Part shown: piece by piece, positions 44,678 to 53,578 of the stretch
How positions within the stretch are numbered: the stretch's first letter is position 1
Layout of the letters: every line of letters begins with the position of its first letter
Source of the DNA: Streptomyces sp. CB02056
GTDB taxonomy: Bacteria; Actinomycetota; Actinomycetes; Streptomycetales; Streptomycetaceae
Length of the DNA stretch: 64,000 bases
Assembly (NCBI RefSeq): GCF_001905545.1
Contig: NZ_LIPD01000006.1
Location: forward strand, 1 to 64,000
Reading direction: 5' to 3'
Position numbers and translations under genes: made by a program
The notes under the pieces: model-generated
The model's database searches: none
Told to the model about the DNA's origin: nothing
Seen by the model: only the letters and a program-made list of their open reading frames with translations

Positions 44678-45565
44678 ATGGAAAACACACCCCTGCACAC
44701 CCGCCGGTGGTCCCGCCGACTGCGCCAAGCCCTGGACGCACCGGAGCACTGGGACCTCCTCGACGCTCCGGCCCGCCCTCTCGCCAAAGCGGTCGAGGCC
44801 CTCCCGCTCGGGCCCTATCGAGACGCGCTGCACGGCGTGTGGCTGGGCCACCCGCTCCACCCCGCGTTGGTCCAGCTGCCGATCGGCTTCTGGACGTCCG
44901 CCGCAGTACTGGACTACCTCCCCGGCGGCCACCGGTCCGCCGACACCCTGGTGGCGGCCGGGCTGCTGACCGCCGGGCCCACCGCCCTCACCGGTTGGGT
45001 GGACTGGGCCCGGCTCGACCCGCCGCGCCGCCGCACCGGCCTGGTGCACGCGCTGGGCAACACCACCGGTGTGCTGCTCTACGCCGGCTCGCTCGTGGCC
45101 CGCTGCCGGGGGCACCGGGCCCGCGGCCGGCTGCTCGGCCTGGCCGGGGCGACCGTCGTCTCAGCCGCCGCCGCGCTCGGCGGGCACCTGGCCTACCGGC
45201 AGGCCGCCGGCCCCGACCGGGCCGCCGCCGTGCCTCGCCTGGCGCCCGCGGACTGGGTCTCCCTCGGCGCGGTGGAGGACTTCCCGGAGGGGAAGCCCGT
45301 GCGGGCGACGGCCGGCGAACTGGCCGTGGTCGTGGTCCGCGAGGGCGACCGCTGCCACGTGCTGGCCGAGCGCTGCGCCCACCTGTCCGGGCCGCTCTCC
45401 GAGGGCTCCCTCGTGGAGGGCTGTCTGCGCTGCCCCTGGCACGGCAGCACGTTCCGGCTCCGGGACGGCGAAGTGGTGCACGGCCCGGCCACCGCACCCC
45501 AGCCGGTCATGGAGACCCGAGTACTTTCCGGGCATCTGGAGATCCGGCTCCCCGCAGCTGGCTGA
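44678..45565 (+). CDS. DUF2231 membrane protein fused to a Rieske [2Fe-2S] domain
   Basis: 295 residues from the ATG at 44678; no Shine-Dalgarno is visible. The N-terminal half is DUF2231 (HPLHPALVQLPIGFWTSAAV plus three further hydrophobic segments). The C-terminal 100 residues are a Rieske ferredoxin domain with CAHLSGPL and CPWHGSTF supplying the Cys/His ligands. It is probably a membrane-tethered electron-transfer protein. It lies at the left end of a stress-gene region and converges on the iron-redox gene. Confidence 0.87.
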   Translation: MENTPLHTRRWSRRLRQALDAPEHWDLLDAPARPLAKAVEALPLGPYRDALHGVWLGHPLHPALVQLPIGFWTSAAVLDYLPGGHRSADTLVAAGLLTAGPTALTGWVDWARLDPPRRRTGLVHALGNTTGVLLYAGSLVARCRGHRARGRLLGLAGATVVSAAAALGGHLAYRQAAGPDRAAAVPRLAPADWVSLGAVEDFPEGKPVRATAGELAVVVVREGDRCHVLAERCAHLSGPLSEGSLVEGCLRCPWHGSTFRLRDGEVVHGPATAPQPVMETRVLSGHLEIRLPAAG

Positions 45566-45610
45566 CCATCCTTCCCGGTCGGACCGCGCGAGGTCGCGGG
45601 CGGGCTCGAT

Positions 45611-46606
45611 TCAGCCCGTGCCGTCCGGGAGGGGTGAGCGAAGCGAGCTGCGTCCGGCCCTCCAGTGGTCGAGCAAGTGGTTCGCGAAGCGCCCGCCGAC
45701 CACCCCGGCCGCGGCCACGCCGAACGCCACGTCCCTGGCGAACTCGGGCTCGGCCGCGACCAGTTCCTCGATGACCCCGCGGCGCACGAGTTGCTCGTGG
45801 ACGGCGTCCGCCTCGACGTGCTCGCGGTAGAAGAGGGTGCCGTCCGGGCCGCCGCCGAGCCGTTCCAACGCCGCCGCCAAGCGGGCGGAGCCGGGCGAGG
45901 AAGTGATCTCGACGGTCGCGAAGTGCCCGACGGCCGCCCCGCGCATCGCCCGGTGCAGGCCGAAGAGCGTCATCAGGTTGACCACGGCCAGGGTCGGCGC
46001 CGGCACGAAGTCCAGGTAGTGCCCGTAGCCGGGGTCGAGGCCGAAGGCGGCCATCATCCGCTCGAAGAGCCGGGCGTGGGCCCGCTCCGGCCGTCCGGCG
46101 CCGTACTCGTCGTAGAGGATCGCCGTCAGCACCGCCTGTGCGGGCCCATGGATCCTCGGCAGCATCCACAGCTGCGGGTCCGCCTCCTTGAGGTGGTAGA
46201 CCGATCGGTGCACCAGGTACTCGCGGGCGTGCCGGCGCTCACCCTCGGCGAGCAGGAAGTGCGACGGGCCGGTGCCGTCGGGCGGCTCGGTGAGCAGTGC
46301 TTCGAACGCGTCCCGCAAGGGCGGCGCGGGCTCCGCCTCCGCACGCACCGCGGCCAGGAACGAGCGCTCCAACCCCTGGCGGAATCTCAGGAGTTCGGGA
46401 TCCCACTCCCAGTCGTCCAGGACCCCGGGCAGCCCGCGGTCGTGGAGCTCGTAGCAGAGGTGCAGGGCCAGCTGATGGTCCTCGCCCCACGGCTCGTCGA
46501 ACGGGCCGGGCGGTGTGGGCAGACAGCCCGCTCCGGGCGGTCCGGAGGTGAGCAGGGCCGTCAACGCCGCCGACAGCGGACCGCGCGACGCGGGCAGCGC
46601 GTTCAC
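45611..46606 (-). CDS. Iron-containing redox enzyme family protein (heme-oxygenase-like fold)
   Basis: 331 residues from the GTG at 46606, overlapping the upstream DUF3040 stop by 4 bases and preceded by AGGAGGAAGG. The helical region with ELHDRG, HYLDFV and the late EHVEADAVHEQL helix fits the HDO-type di-iron or heme-oxygenase-like family. These proteins carry out oxidative C-C or C-N cleavage or have unknown roles. It is translationally coupled to a DUF3040 membrane protein. Confidence 0.82.
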   Translation of the reverse strand: MNALPASRGPLSAALTALLTSGPPGAGCLPTPPGPFDEPWGEDHQLALHLCYELHDRGLPGVLDDWEWDPELLRFRQGLERSFLAAVRAEAEPAPPLRDAFEALLTEPPDGTGPSHFLLAEGERRHAREYLVHRSVYHLKEADPQLWMLPRIHGPAQAVLTAILYDEYGAGRPERAHARLFERMMAAFGLDPGYGHYLDFVPAPTLAVVNLMTLFGLHRAMRGAAVGHFATVEITSSPGSARLAAALERLGGGPDGTLFYREHVEADAVHEQLVRRGVIEELVAAEPEFARDVAFGVAAAGVVGGRFANHLLDHWRAGRSSLRSPLPDGTG

Positions 46607-46908
46607 CCTTCCTCCTGGCGGCCTTCGGCGCAGGCACAGAGCACCGCGAAGGCGATGGTCAGGGTCAGGGCCCAGCAGCCCGTGAAGACCCACAGAAACG
46701 GCGCCTCGGACGTCCCCAGGCCTGCCCCGAGCAGGCCCAGCGACAGCAGGGCGAGCGCCAGCACGGTCCGCGGCCGCACGCCGCGCAGCACGTCCCAGGC
46801 CCGGCCGCGCAGGCGGAACCCGACGACGCGAAGCCTCAGCTCCAGGACGTGGTCCCGGCGCAGCCCCCGCTCGATCCCGCGCAGCTCCACCCGCTCACGC
46901 CGATCCAT
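46603..46908 (-). CDS. DUF3040 membrane protein
   Basis: 101 residues from the ATG at 46908 (AGGAGGCGG upstream). The N-terminal LRGIERGLRRDHVLELRLR matches DUF3040, normally a small two-helix membrane protein of actinobacteria. Two hydrophobic segments fill about residues 48-94. Its stop overlaps the start of the next gene, so the two are one operon. Confidence 0.82.
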   Translation of the reverse strand: MDRRERVELRGIERGLRRDHVLELRLRVVGFRLRGRAWDVLRGVRPRTVLALALLSLGLLGAGLGTSEAPFLWVFTGCWALTLTIAFAVLCACAEGRQEEG

Positions 46909-47073
46909 CCGTCCGCCTCCTCGCGCCGCCGTCCCCATGGTCCGCCGCTGCGGCTACCCGGGTTCCGCGTTCGCTAACGCCCCGGCCCCGCCCGAAGCCG
47001 GACGGCCAGCAGACAGGCTCAAGGGCGGGCGGCCTGAAGCCGCACGCCGGAACCGCGGCTCGCCTGGTCGGCC

Positions 47074-47985
47074 TCAGCCGACTCCCTCCGGCTCCGGTCC
47101 GTCGGCCCAGCCGTCGGCGTCCAGGTCGTCCAACTGCTCGCGCAGCAGGGCGAGGGTGGCACTGAGCAGCCGGGAGACGTGCATCTGGGAGACGCCGATC
47201 CGGTCCGCTATCCGGGACTGGGTGCAGCCGTCCCAGAACCGCAGCTTGAGGACGGTCTGCTCGCGCTCCGGCAGGCGGGCCAGCAGCGGGCGGACGGCGG
47301 TGCGGAAGTCGGCGAGTTCGATGCCGGGGTCGCAACCGCCGAGCCGGTCGAGCAGGGCGCTGCCGGTCTCGTCGGCCTCCTGATCGCGCAGCGCGTCCAG
47401 GGAGCTGGGGCGGCAGGCCCGGCCCGCCAGCAGCCCCTCGGCGGCCTGCTCGACGGTGAGGTGCAGGTCCTCGGCGATCTCCTCGGGCCGCGGTTGCCGG
47501 CCGAGTTCCTGCTCCAGGCGGTCGGAGCCGCGGACGACGGCGAGGTAGAGCTCCTGCGTACCGCGCGGGACGCGCACCGGCCAGGAGGTGTCGCGGAAGA
47601 ACCGCTTGATCTCGCCGGTGATGGTGGGGATCGCGTAGGTGACGAACTCCAGGCCGCGCCGCGGGTCGTAGCCGTCGACCGCCTTGATCAGGCCGATCGT
47701 GCCGACCTGGAGGATGTCCTCCATGTCCTCGGCCCGGTGCCGGTAGCGGGCGGCGATGAAGCGCACCAGCGGCATGTTGAGCTCGATGATCGTGCCGCGG
47801 ACGTAGCTGTAGGCGCGGCTCTCGCGGGCCAGCCCGGCCAGCCGCCCGAACAGCGCGTCGCTCAGCTCCCGCGCCTCGGACTTCCCCATACGGCGGAGTT
47901 CAGCCGCCGTGGGCCGTCGCGGCAGATCGGGCGGCAGACCCGCAGGGACGGCTTCGCGATCGGTGGTTTCCACACGGATAGACAC
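47074..47985 (-). CDS. SigB/SigF/SigG-family RNA polymerase sigma factor
   Basis: 303 residues. Region 2 includes NMPLVRFIAARYRHRAEDME and DILQVGTIGLIKAVDGYDP; region 3 has RGTQEL and the RPRPEEIAEDL helix; region 4 ends with LKLRFWDGCTQSRIADRIG and QMHVSRLL. This is the stress-response SigB/F/G group of streptomycetes, controlled by anti-sigma and STAS antagonists. An RsbW-like ATPase gene follows upstream on the same strand, and STAS genes lie at 50733 and 54143. Confidence 0.92.
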   Translation of the reverse strand: MSIRVETTDREAVPAGLPPDLPRRPTAAELRRMGKSEARELSDALFGRLAGLARESRAYSYVRGTIIELNMPLVRFIAARYRHRAEDMEDILQVGTIGLIKAVDGYDPRRGLEFVTYAIPTITGEIKRFFRDTSWPVRVPRGTQELYLAVVRGSDRLEQELGRQPRPEEIAEDLHLTVEQAAEGLLAGRACRPSSLDALRDQEADETGSALLDRLGGCDPGIELADFRTAVRPLLARLPEREQTVLKLRFWDGCTQSRIADRIGVSQMHVSRLLSATLALLREQLDDLDADGWADGPEPEGVG

Positions 47986-48244
47986 TGGATCTCCAGGGCA
48001 TCGGCATCACGCCCGGCGACACGTGTGGGGCTCACACCCCATGCGTCGCGGACTCCTTTCCCAGAACCTGTGCCCGGCTTCTTCAAGCGCGGTCCCGGTG
48101 GCACCGTCCACGGTGCTGCGGCAGCCGGACGGATCACGGCCGCTCTCTGAGGCTTCTACCCCGGAATCGGTTCCCGACTCAGGATCCGAGCTCTCTCTTG
48201 CCGAGCCGACCTCGGATGGCCACCCAGCGTCCCGGGCCCGGTCC

Positions 48245-48769
48245 TCAGGCCGAGCACTCTCGGTGGTTCGGCGGACCCGGCGGGAACCCAATCTCCAGCC
48301 AGACCACCTTGCCCCCGCCCTCGGGCGCGCAGCCCCAAGACCCCGCAAGTCGCTCCACCACGCGGAGACCGTGTCCGCCCGGTCGGCCCGGGTCGGCGTG
48401 CGGGCGCAGCTCGGGCGGCACCGGGCTGGTGTCCGTGACCTCCGCCCGCAGACGGCGCCCGTCCCAGCTCAGCCGCAGTTCGCCCGGCCCACCGGAGGTG
48501 TGCAGGCAGGCATTGGCGACCAGTTCGGCGACCATCAGCAGGAGGTCCTCGGCGACCCCCAGCCGTTCCTCGTCCGCGGTCGGCAGCCAGGACCAGGACC
48601 GCAAGGCCTCCCGACTGAAATCACGGCCCGCCTGCACGGCGCCCTCCCGACCGGAGAACACGAACCGCTTGGTCTCCCCCGCGCCCGGAGCCCCCGGGTT
48701 CACCGGGACTCCGACCGGGCCTGCCGTTCCGATCGGCCCTGTCAGCGGCACTTGCCGGAAGCGGTCCAT
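48245..48769 (-). CDS. RsbW-like ATP-binding protein (GHKL fold)
   Basis: 174 residues. N-box ELVANACLH, G1 VTDTSP and G2 GGHGLRVVERLAGSWG show a GHKL ATPase of the SpoIIAB/RsbW group. The first 35 residues are Pro/Gly-rich. Such proteins act as anti-sigma kinases or phosphorylate STAS antagonists. Proximity to the SigB-type gene suggests a partner-switch role, but many streptomycete paralogues have unknown targets. Confidence 0.85.
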   Translation of the reverse strand: MDRFRQVPLTGPIGTAGPVGVPVNPGAPGAGETKRFVFSGREGAVQAGRDFSREALRSWSWLPTADEERLGVAEDLLLMVAELVANACLHTSGGPGELRLSWDGRRLRAEVTDTSPVPPELRPHADPGRPGGHGLRVVERLAGSWGCAPEGGGKVVWLEIGFPPGPPNHRECSA

Positions 48770-49032
48770 GCCTGGCCTCCTCTCCTCGGCCCGGTCCGGC
48801 CATGCCCAGCGCCTGCCCGAGCGGGTCGCGGCTACACGTCCACGGGACGGAACGCGCGCCGCTGATCACCGCCCGGCCCCGCGAACGACTCCTGACCTGG
48901 AGGGGGTCGGACCGGCGGCTGATCGTAGCCGGCCGCCAGGCAGGTCGACTGCCCCTCCGTCAGCTGGTCGTGTGGATCGGCACCGGTCGGGACCGACCGC
49001 ACCACGGCCGGGGGTTCGGGTGCCGCCCGGGG
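48770..49032. other. Intergenic region, no convincing gene
   Basis: A plus-strand frame (48802-49083) reads a protein-like stretch around RERLLTWRGSDRRLIVAGRQ but lacks a ribosome site and runs into the opposite hemerythrin gene. It is treated as non-coding. Confidence 0.4.
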
Positions 49033-49593
49033 TCAGTGCGGCCCGCCCGGGGTCAGGAAGTCCCGCACCCGCTCGGCGGCTGAGCGCTCGGGGGACGGCA
49101 GGCGGTCCGCCGGGCGTGCGGTGGGCGGCTGGTGGCGGGGCCGGCCGGTGGAGGACTCCTTGGTCTCCCGCGCCCTGATCGCGAGGTCACGCAGCTCGGC
49201 CTCGCTCGACACTGCCCGTACGGCCGGGAAGAGTCGCCCCTCCTCGTCGCCGGCGTGCCGGGTGACCTCCTCGATCAGCCGGGCGACCAGCCGATCGAAG
49301 CGGGGCGAGGTGACATGGGTCGGGCGGAGCTCCTCCAGCAACGCTTCCACCCCTCGGTGGTCGGCGAGTTCGCGTTCCACCAAGGCCTGCCCGTCGGCCA
49401 ACCGGTCACGGGCGAGCGGATAGAGATGCTGCTCCTCGGCCCGGGTATGGCGGACCAGTTGATCGGTCACGAGGTCGGCCAGGTCCTTGCGCTGCGGGTC
49501 CCCACTGGGGATGCCGCTGAGTTCGCTGAAGTGGACCAGCACGGACCGGTGGTCGGCGGTCAGCTGCTCCAGTAGGTCTTCGTCGTGGTGCAC
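49033..49593 (-). CDS. Hemerythrin HHE-domain protein
   Basis: 186 residues from a GTG with GGAG upstream. Ligand motifs: ADHRSVLVHFSEL, HTRAEEQHLYPLA, DHRGVEALL and HAGDEEGRLFP, two HHE-type helix pairs giving a di-iron bundle. The C-terminal 45 residues are disordered and charged. It is a second, divergent hemerythrin in the window (compare 9073). Likely role: oxygen, nitric oxide or redox protection within the stress-gene region. Confidence 0.85.
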   Translation of the reverse strand: MHHDEDLLEQLTADHRSVLVHFSELSGIPSGDPQRKDLADLVTDQLVRHTRAEEQHLYPLARDRLADGQALVERELADHRGVEALLEELRPTHVTSPRFDRLVARLIEEVTRHAGDEEGRLFPAVRAVSSEAELRDLAIRARETKESSTGRPRHQPPTARPADRLPSPERSAAERVRDFLTPGGPH

Positions 49594-49756
49594 GGCGGAC
49601 GCTCCGTTCTCTGTCCTTGCCGGTTACGGGGGTCAGCCCGACGGTGCGGTGAAGCCCCGCCTCCGTCGGGCGGGTTTCCATCGCCCCTGCGTGTCCCCGG
49701 GAGCCCCGGAGCCAAACAGTCGTCGCACGTGGCCCGCGCTCAGCGCGCGCCAGCGG

Positions 49757-50002
49757 CCCCGGCCGGGTGCGCAGCGCGGCATCGACTCCCCGGAGGAAGT
49801 GTTCGAGGTCACCGGGGTTGCGTGAAGTCACCAGCCGCCAGTTGCCGGCGTCGTCCGTGACCAGCGGTTCGTCGGCCCGGGTGGGGGCTGCGATGTCGAC
49901 GTGGACGCCGTTCTCGCGCAGGTGCCGTACGGGGACGAGCAGTTCGTCCTGTTCGACGCCGTAGTTCGTCACGATTGCCAGGGCCCTGCCGTGCTGGGTC
50001 AT
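49757..50002 (-). pseudogene. Internally deleted DJ-1/PfpI-family gene
   Basis: The start at 50002 has a strong AGGAGGAGAA site. The first 45 residues (ALAIVTNYGVEQDELLVPVR, then HLRENGVHVDIAAPT) match the N-terminus of PfpI-type proteins. They are joined directly to the family's C-terminus (GNWRLVTSRNPGDLEHFLRG). About 100 central residues with the nucleophilic Cys (AxCHG) are missing. No stop follows; the frame runs on to 49406 and would overlap the hemerythrin gene, so the normal 3' end is also lost. The product cannot be an active PfpI enzyme. Confidence 0.72.
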
Positions 50003-50183
50003 TTCTCCTCCTGGTCCGCGGGATGCCTCGGGTGCGCGAACGCGCGCCCCGGGCTCGGCGGGTACCCGCCGCACCCTGGGCCACGCCTGATCAGCCGTTT
50101 CCGATCCGACGTCACCGCGGGGCGTGGACCGGCCGCCGGGCGGGTGTCCCGGCGGCCGGTGGCGCGGACGATCGGAAGCGGGT

Positions 50184-50642
50184 TCAGCCAGGGCTGATCC
50201 GGCCCCGCCAGCCGCCCTCCTCCCGGCCGCGTTCCTCGATGAACGTCTTGAACCGCGTCAGGTCCCCCTTCACCCGGCGGTCGACCACACCCGTGACATC
50301 GGCGGCCCGCTCCGCCACGCCCTCGGGCCGGAAGTCGATGGCCATGGCGACCCGGGTGTGGTCCTGGTCGAGCTGCCGGAAGGTCACCACGCCCTTCTGG
50401 TCGACGTCGCCGCCGGTGGTCCGCCAGGCAATCCGCTCGTCGGGCTGCTGGTCGACGATCTCGGTGTCGAACTCACGGGTGACGCCGCCGATGCTGGTCC
50501 GCCAGTGGTTGTGGCGGTCGTCCAGCTGGGTCACCGAGTCGACCCCCTCCATGAAGCGCGGGAACTCCTCGAACAGCGTCCACTGGTTGTAGGCGGTGTG
50601 CAGGGGGACGTCCACGTCCACGGACTCCTTCACCATGCTCAT
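50184..50642 (-). CDS. SRPBCC-family protein
   Basis: 152 residues with GGAGGAGG upstream. The opening KESVDVDVPLHTAYNQWTLFEEFPRFMEGV is the standard start of the streptomycete cyclase/dehydrase-like SRPBCC proteins, followed by alternating strands and the closing helix VKGDLTRFKTFIEER. It binds a hydrophobic ligand in a central cavity. In stress-gene regions such proteins are common and of unknown function; no polyketide context is present. Confidence 0.85.
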   Translation of the reverse strand: MSMVKESVDVDVPLHTAYNQWTLFEEFPRFMEGVDSVTQLDDRHNHWRTSIGGVTREFDTEIVDQQPDERIAWRTTGGDVDQKGVVTFRQLDQDHTRVAMAIDFRPEGVAERAADVTGVVDRRVKGDLTRFKTFIEERGREEGGWRGRISPG

Positions 50643-50732
50643 CCGGTCCTCCTCCCACGGTACGGCCGGGGATTTCCCGGCCGACCGTGCGCCTGCCCGT
50701 CCGCTGCCGGCTCAACCGTCCCGCTCGGATGG

Positions 50733-51428
50733 TCATCCTCCGTCGGGGCGCGGGGCGGGAAGCGGGCGGTGCCGCAAGGCGTCCTCAACGGTGGGGTGGA
50801 CGGGGAACAGCGCGGCGGTCCCGGTGAGCTCCAGCACCCGCAGCGTCCGCCCGGAGGGGGCGACCAGCACGAGGGGGATGCCGATGTCCAGCGCGCGCCG
50901 ACGGGCGGCGAGGAGCAGGTTGAGCCCGGTGCAGGTGAACAGCTCCACACCCGCCAGGTCGACCGCGAGCAGGGCGGGACGCCGGACGAGCGCGGCATCG
51001 AGTGCCCGGGCGGCGACGGGCTCGCTGTCCAGGACCATGTCCCCGGTGAAGGAGCACACGAGGGCGTCACCGGCCCGGACGGTCTCCGCCTTCAGGCAGG
51101 GCGGAACGGCCCACTCCTCGGGCCGGGAGCCGCACCGCACGGCCGCGCCGGCCCCGCCGTCGACAGCGGCCCGCCCGGGCTGGAGGGACGCGATGCGTTC
51201 GAGGTCCTGCCACAGGTCGAGGGCCCGCTCGTGAAGCCCCGCCGCGGTGCGGCTGCCCTCTTCGAGGGCCGTCAGGTAGGCGTCGACGCCGGTGACGGCG
51301 TGGCGCACCTGCCGGCACAGCGGCTCCCCGCAGGTGCGGGGGTCCCGACCGCCCTCGCGGGGCGGCCCCAGGCAGTCGACCAGCCGGGACCTCAGCCGTT
51401 CCAGCCCGTGCCTGCTCATCGGGTCCAT
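50733..51428 (-). CDS. STAS-domain protein, possible anti-sigma factor antagonist
   Basis: 231 residues from the ATG at 51428 (GGAG upstream). The N-terminal 130 residues are Cys- and Arg-rich with a helical hairpin. The C-terminal STAS domain (about 145-225) has FTGDMVLDSEP and LAVDLAGVELFTCTGLNLLL. At the usual DSS/T-G phosphorylation loop it has TCTG, so only Thr could be phosphorylated. It is likely to belong to the partner-switch network around the SigB-type factor. Confidence 0.78.
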   Translation of the reverse strand: MDPMSRHGLERLRSRLVDCLGPPREGGRDPRTCGEPLCRQVRHAVTGVDAYLTALEEGSRTAAGLHERALDLWQDLERIASLQPGRAAVDGGAGAAVRCGSRPEEWAVPPCLKAETVRAGDALVCSFTGDMVLDSEPVAARALDAALVRRPALLAVDLAGVELFTCTGLNLLLAARRRALDIGIPLVLVAPSGRTLRVLELTGTAALFPVHPTVEDALRHRPLPAPRPDGG

Positions 51429-51537
51429 GGAACCATCTCCAGAAGCAGAGCCGCCGGGGAATCCGCGGCGAAGCACTGCGGAGTGCGGCCCTTCCACTCT
51501 TCGCCCGTCCGCCAGACATGTCAACCATTGCACGAAT

Positions 51538-51571
51538 CTCCTGTCGTGTATCGGCAGTCGTGAAACAGGAG
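51538..51571. promoter_or_regulatory. 7-bp inverted repeat upstream of the HTH gene
   Basis: CTCCTGT (51538-51544) and ACAGGAG (51565-51571) are perfect complements separated by 20 bp, just before the start codon at 51587. This is a candidate autoregulatory site. Confidence 0.4.
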
Positions 51572-51586
51572 TCCTATCGTGGAGGA

Positions 51587-51880
51587 ATGGACAACGGCAC
51601 GACGACCGAACGGCGATGGACCTTCCTGACCAACCACGCCCGCGTGCTGGTCCAGATCGCCCGCGACCCCGGCATCCGCGTGCGCGACATCGCCGCCCGC
51701 TGCCTGCTCACCGAACGCGCCGTCCAACGCATCATCGCCGACCTCGAACAGGCCGGATACCTCAGCCACGAACGCCACGGCCGCACCAACCACTACAGCG
51801 TCGTCACGAGCAAGCAGCTGCGTCACCCCGCCGACGCCGGCCCCACCATCGCCGAACTCCTCGCCACCCTCCTGCGCTGA
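51587..51880 (+). CDS. Small MarR/ArsR-like winged-helix regulator
   Basis: 97 residues from the ATG at 51587 (GGAGG very close upstream); an earlier ATG at 51518 would cover the inverted repeat and is less likely. The fold is a lone winged helix: VRDIAARCLLTERAVQRIIADL is the recognition part, and HERHGRTNHYSVV is the wing. There is no effector domain. A similar layout occurs in many streptomycete regulators of unknown target. Confidence 0.8.
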   Translation: MDNGTTTERRWTFLTNHARVLVQIARDPGIRVRDIAARCLLTERAVQRIIADLEQAGYLSHERHGRTNHYSVVTSKQLRHPADAGPTIAELLATLLR

Positions 51881-52556
51881 TGCCCACCGACGGCACGGAG
51901 AGCCGACGGCAACGCCGAGGCGGCCGGACGGCCACGGACAGGGCGTGAGCTTCTTGGGAGGCGAGGCGGCGCAGCGCACACAGATAGCCGGGCTTGACCA
52001 CGACGGGGCGGGACGTCAGGCCGCGGTCAGCGGCTGATCGGCGCGAAGCCGAGAATCCAGCCCAGGGCGCGGGCCGCGCCCGCCGCCCGGACGCGCTCGG
52101 GGCCCGGGCGGTCACGGTCGCGCGAGAGCTCGATCGCCGCACGCTCCTCCACCGCGAGGTCGGCGTCGGCCGGCGGGCCGTCCAGGACACGGCCGGTCAC
52201 CGGCGCCGGCCCCACGTCAGTGCGCGAAACCGGCGGTAGCTCTTTCCTGGGCGCCATGCCGACCAGCCCATGACGGCACGGGCCCTCCAGGGCGATCCTG
52301 AGGAACGCCGGCACCGCGCCCGGCACCGGCCGCGCCCAGGTGCTGCGCCGGTTCGTCGCCTACACACAGCCGCCTGTAGCCGCGAAGGCGCTCGGCTACA
52401 CCGACTTCACCACCGAGCAGGCCGCGACGGACAAGGGGCTACCCGGAGTCGGTACGTCTCCGGAGACCACCAGCGCTGACCGGCCCCCTGGGCGCGCCAG
52501 TGGGACACAGGAGCCGGTTCTGACGGCCGGGGTGGTTGCGGTGGTTCCCGGCCTCG
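51881..52556. other. Intergenic region with weak ORFs only
   Basis: A minus-strand frame (52257-52027) of about 76 residues starting MAPRKELPPVSRT has plausible codon use but no Shine-Dalgarno. On the plus strand, about 52340-52480 reads FVAYTQPPVAAKALGYTDF, which is protein-like and may be a gene remnant. Neither is annotated as a gene here. Confidence 0.4.
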
Positions 52557-52805
52557 TCAGGCCGGCCCGTTGTCCGTCGGCGCGGTTGGGTGACTGTCCG
52601 GATCGGGGGCGGGCAGTGGCCAGTCTGGGTGGGCGAGGTGCCGGCGCAGGGCGTCGAGGCGGGCGAGGTGGTGGTCGAGGGCGGCGTTGACGGTGCTCGT
52701 GGTGGCGGCCACTCGTGCTTCGAGGCCGTGGATCCGGTCCAGGAGGTCCTGCCAGCGCCTTTCGGCGGTGGCGACAGGGTCAGGCGCGGCGTCGGTCACT
52801 GTCAT
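52557..52805 (-). CDS. Small coiled-coil protein downstream of rheA
   Basis: 82 residues. The centre ([20 protein letters not shown]) is a predicted amphipathic helix or short coiled coil, with a Pro/Asp-rich tail. Its start lies 26 bases inside the end of the rheA-like gene, so translation is probably coupled. No family was recognised. Confidence 0.6.
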   Translation of the reverse strand: MTVTDAAPDPVATAERRWQDLLDRIHGLEARVAATTSTVNAALDHHLARLDALRRHLAHPDWPLPAPDPDSHPTAPTDNGPA

Positions 52806-53469
52806 CGCGGATCTGGGTGGTGTGGTGGGTGAGGGCGTCGAGGCGGGTGGCGAGGTCGCCGTGGCCGGAGCCGAGGTGGGGGCGGACGGCGGCGAGGGGC
52901 TCTATCAGGTCGGCGGGTTCGGTGGCGCCGAGGGCGGCGGTCAGGGCGGCCTGGGCAGGACGGGCGCCGGGAGCGAGTGCGGCCGTGGTGATCCGCGCGG
53001 CGAGGACCCGCAGCTCGGCGGCGTGGTCGCGGGCCCAGACGGTGACCGATCGGTCGGCGGCCCGCCGGTCGCGGACGGCCTTGACCCGTTCCGCGCCGGT
53101 ACCGGACCGCGAAGCGTCGGCGAAGGCGGGCTTGAGACGCAGGTAGCGGTTCTCGGCGGCCTGGCGGCTGGCGACGCCCATCGGGTGGGCGAGGTCGGCC
53201 CAGGTGGCGCCGGCCTCCCGGGCGCTCTCCACCAGGCCGGCCTCCCAGCCGGCGAGTTGGCCGCGCAGCTCGCGCAGCAGGACGAGTGCGGCCAGGGCCT
53301 GCTCGGGGCCACCGTGCTCGTCAGGGGTGGTCGGGGGCCGGGACGCGGGGTTCTGGGCGGTGCGGACGGCGTCGTCGATGGCGGCCAGCGCCGCCGCGGC
53401 CGCCAGGAACGAGACGGGCTCGACCGGTGGGGAGGCGTCGGGGGCGGCTTTGCGGGACTTCTCGCTCAT
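52780..53469 (-). CDS. rheA: HSP18 transcriptional regulator RheA-like
   Basis: 229 residues. It is mostly helical, with a likely DNA-binding helix pair at about residues 85-112 ([20 protein letters not shown]). It is divergent from hsp18, and the shared region holds TGTCATC-N5-GATGACG, almost exactly the operator reported for Streptomyces albus RheA (TGTCATC-N5-GATGACA, recalled from the literature). RheA is a thermosensor that represses hsp18 at normal temperature. The family assignment rests on context and the operator more than on a motif. Confidence 0.7.
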   Translation of the reverse strand: MSEKSRKAAPDASPPVEPVSFLAAAAALAAIDDAVRTAQNPASRPPTTPDEHGGPEQALAALVLLRELRGQLAGWEAGLVESAREAGATWADLAHPMGVASRQAAENRYLRLKPAFADASRSGTGAERVKAVRDRRAADRSVTVWARDHAAELRVLAARITTAALAPGARPAQAALTAALGATEPADLIEPLAAVRPHLGSGHGDLATRLDALTHHTTQIRDDSDRRRA

Positions 53470-53498
53470 GCCGTCACTCTATAGGCGACGCGGCAACT

Positions 53499-53517
53499 TG
53501 TCATCGGATGGATGACG
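53499..53517. promoter_or_regulatory. RheA-type operator
   Basis: TGTCATC (53499-53505), GGATG spacer, GATGACG (53511-53517). The left half and 6 of 7 bases of the right half match the published RheA inverted repeat as recalled. It lies between the rheA-like start (53469) and the hsp18 start (53579). Confidence 0.7.
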
Positions 53518-53578
53518 CGCTAGAAAGGACTCAGGTGAAGCGCACTGGCACCCATTCGATCCATGGAGGTGTTTCGCA

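Noticed and set aside
52027-52257. Possible 76-residue minus-strand gene
   Set aside because: Plausible codon use but no ribosome site or known family; kept only as a note in the intergenic entry.
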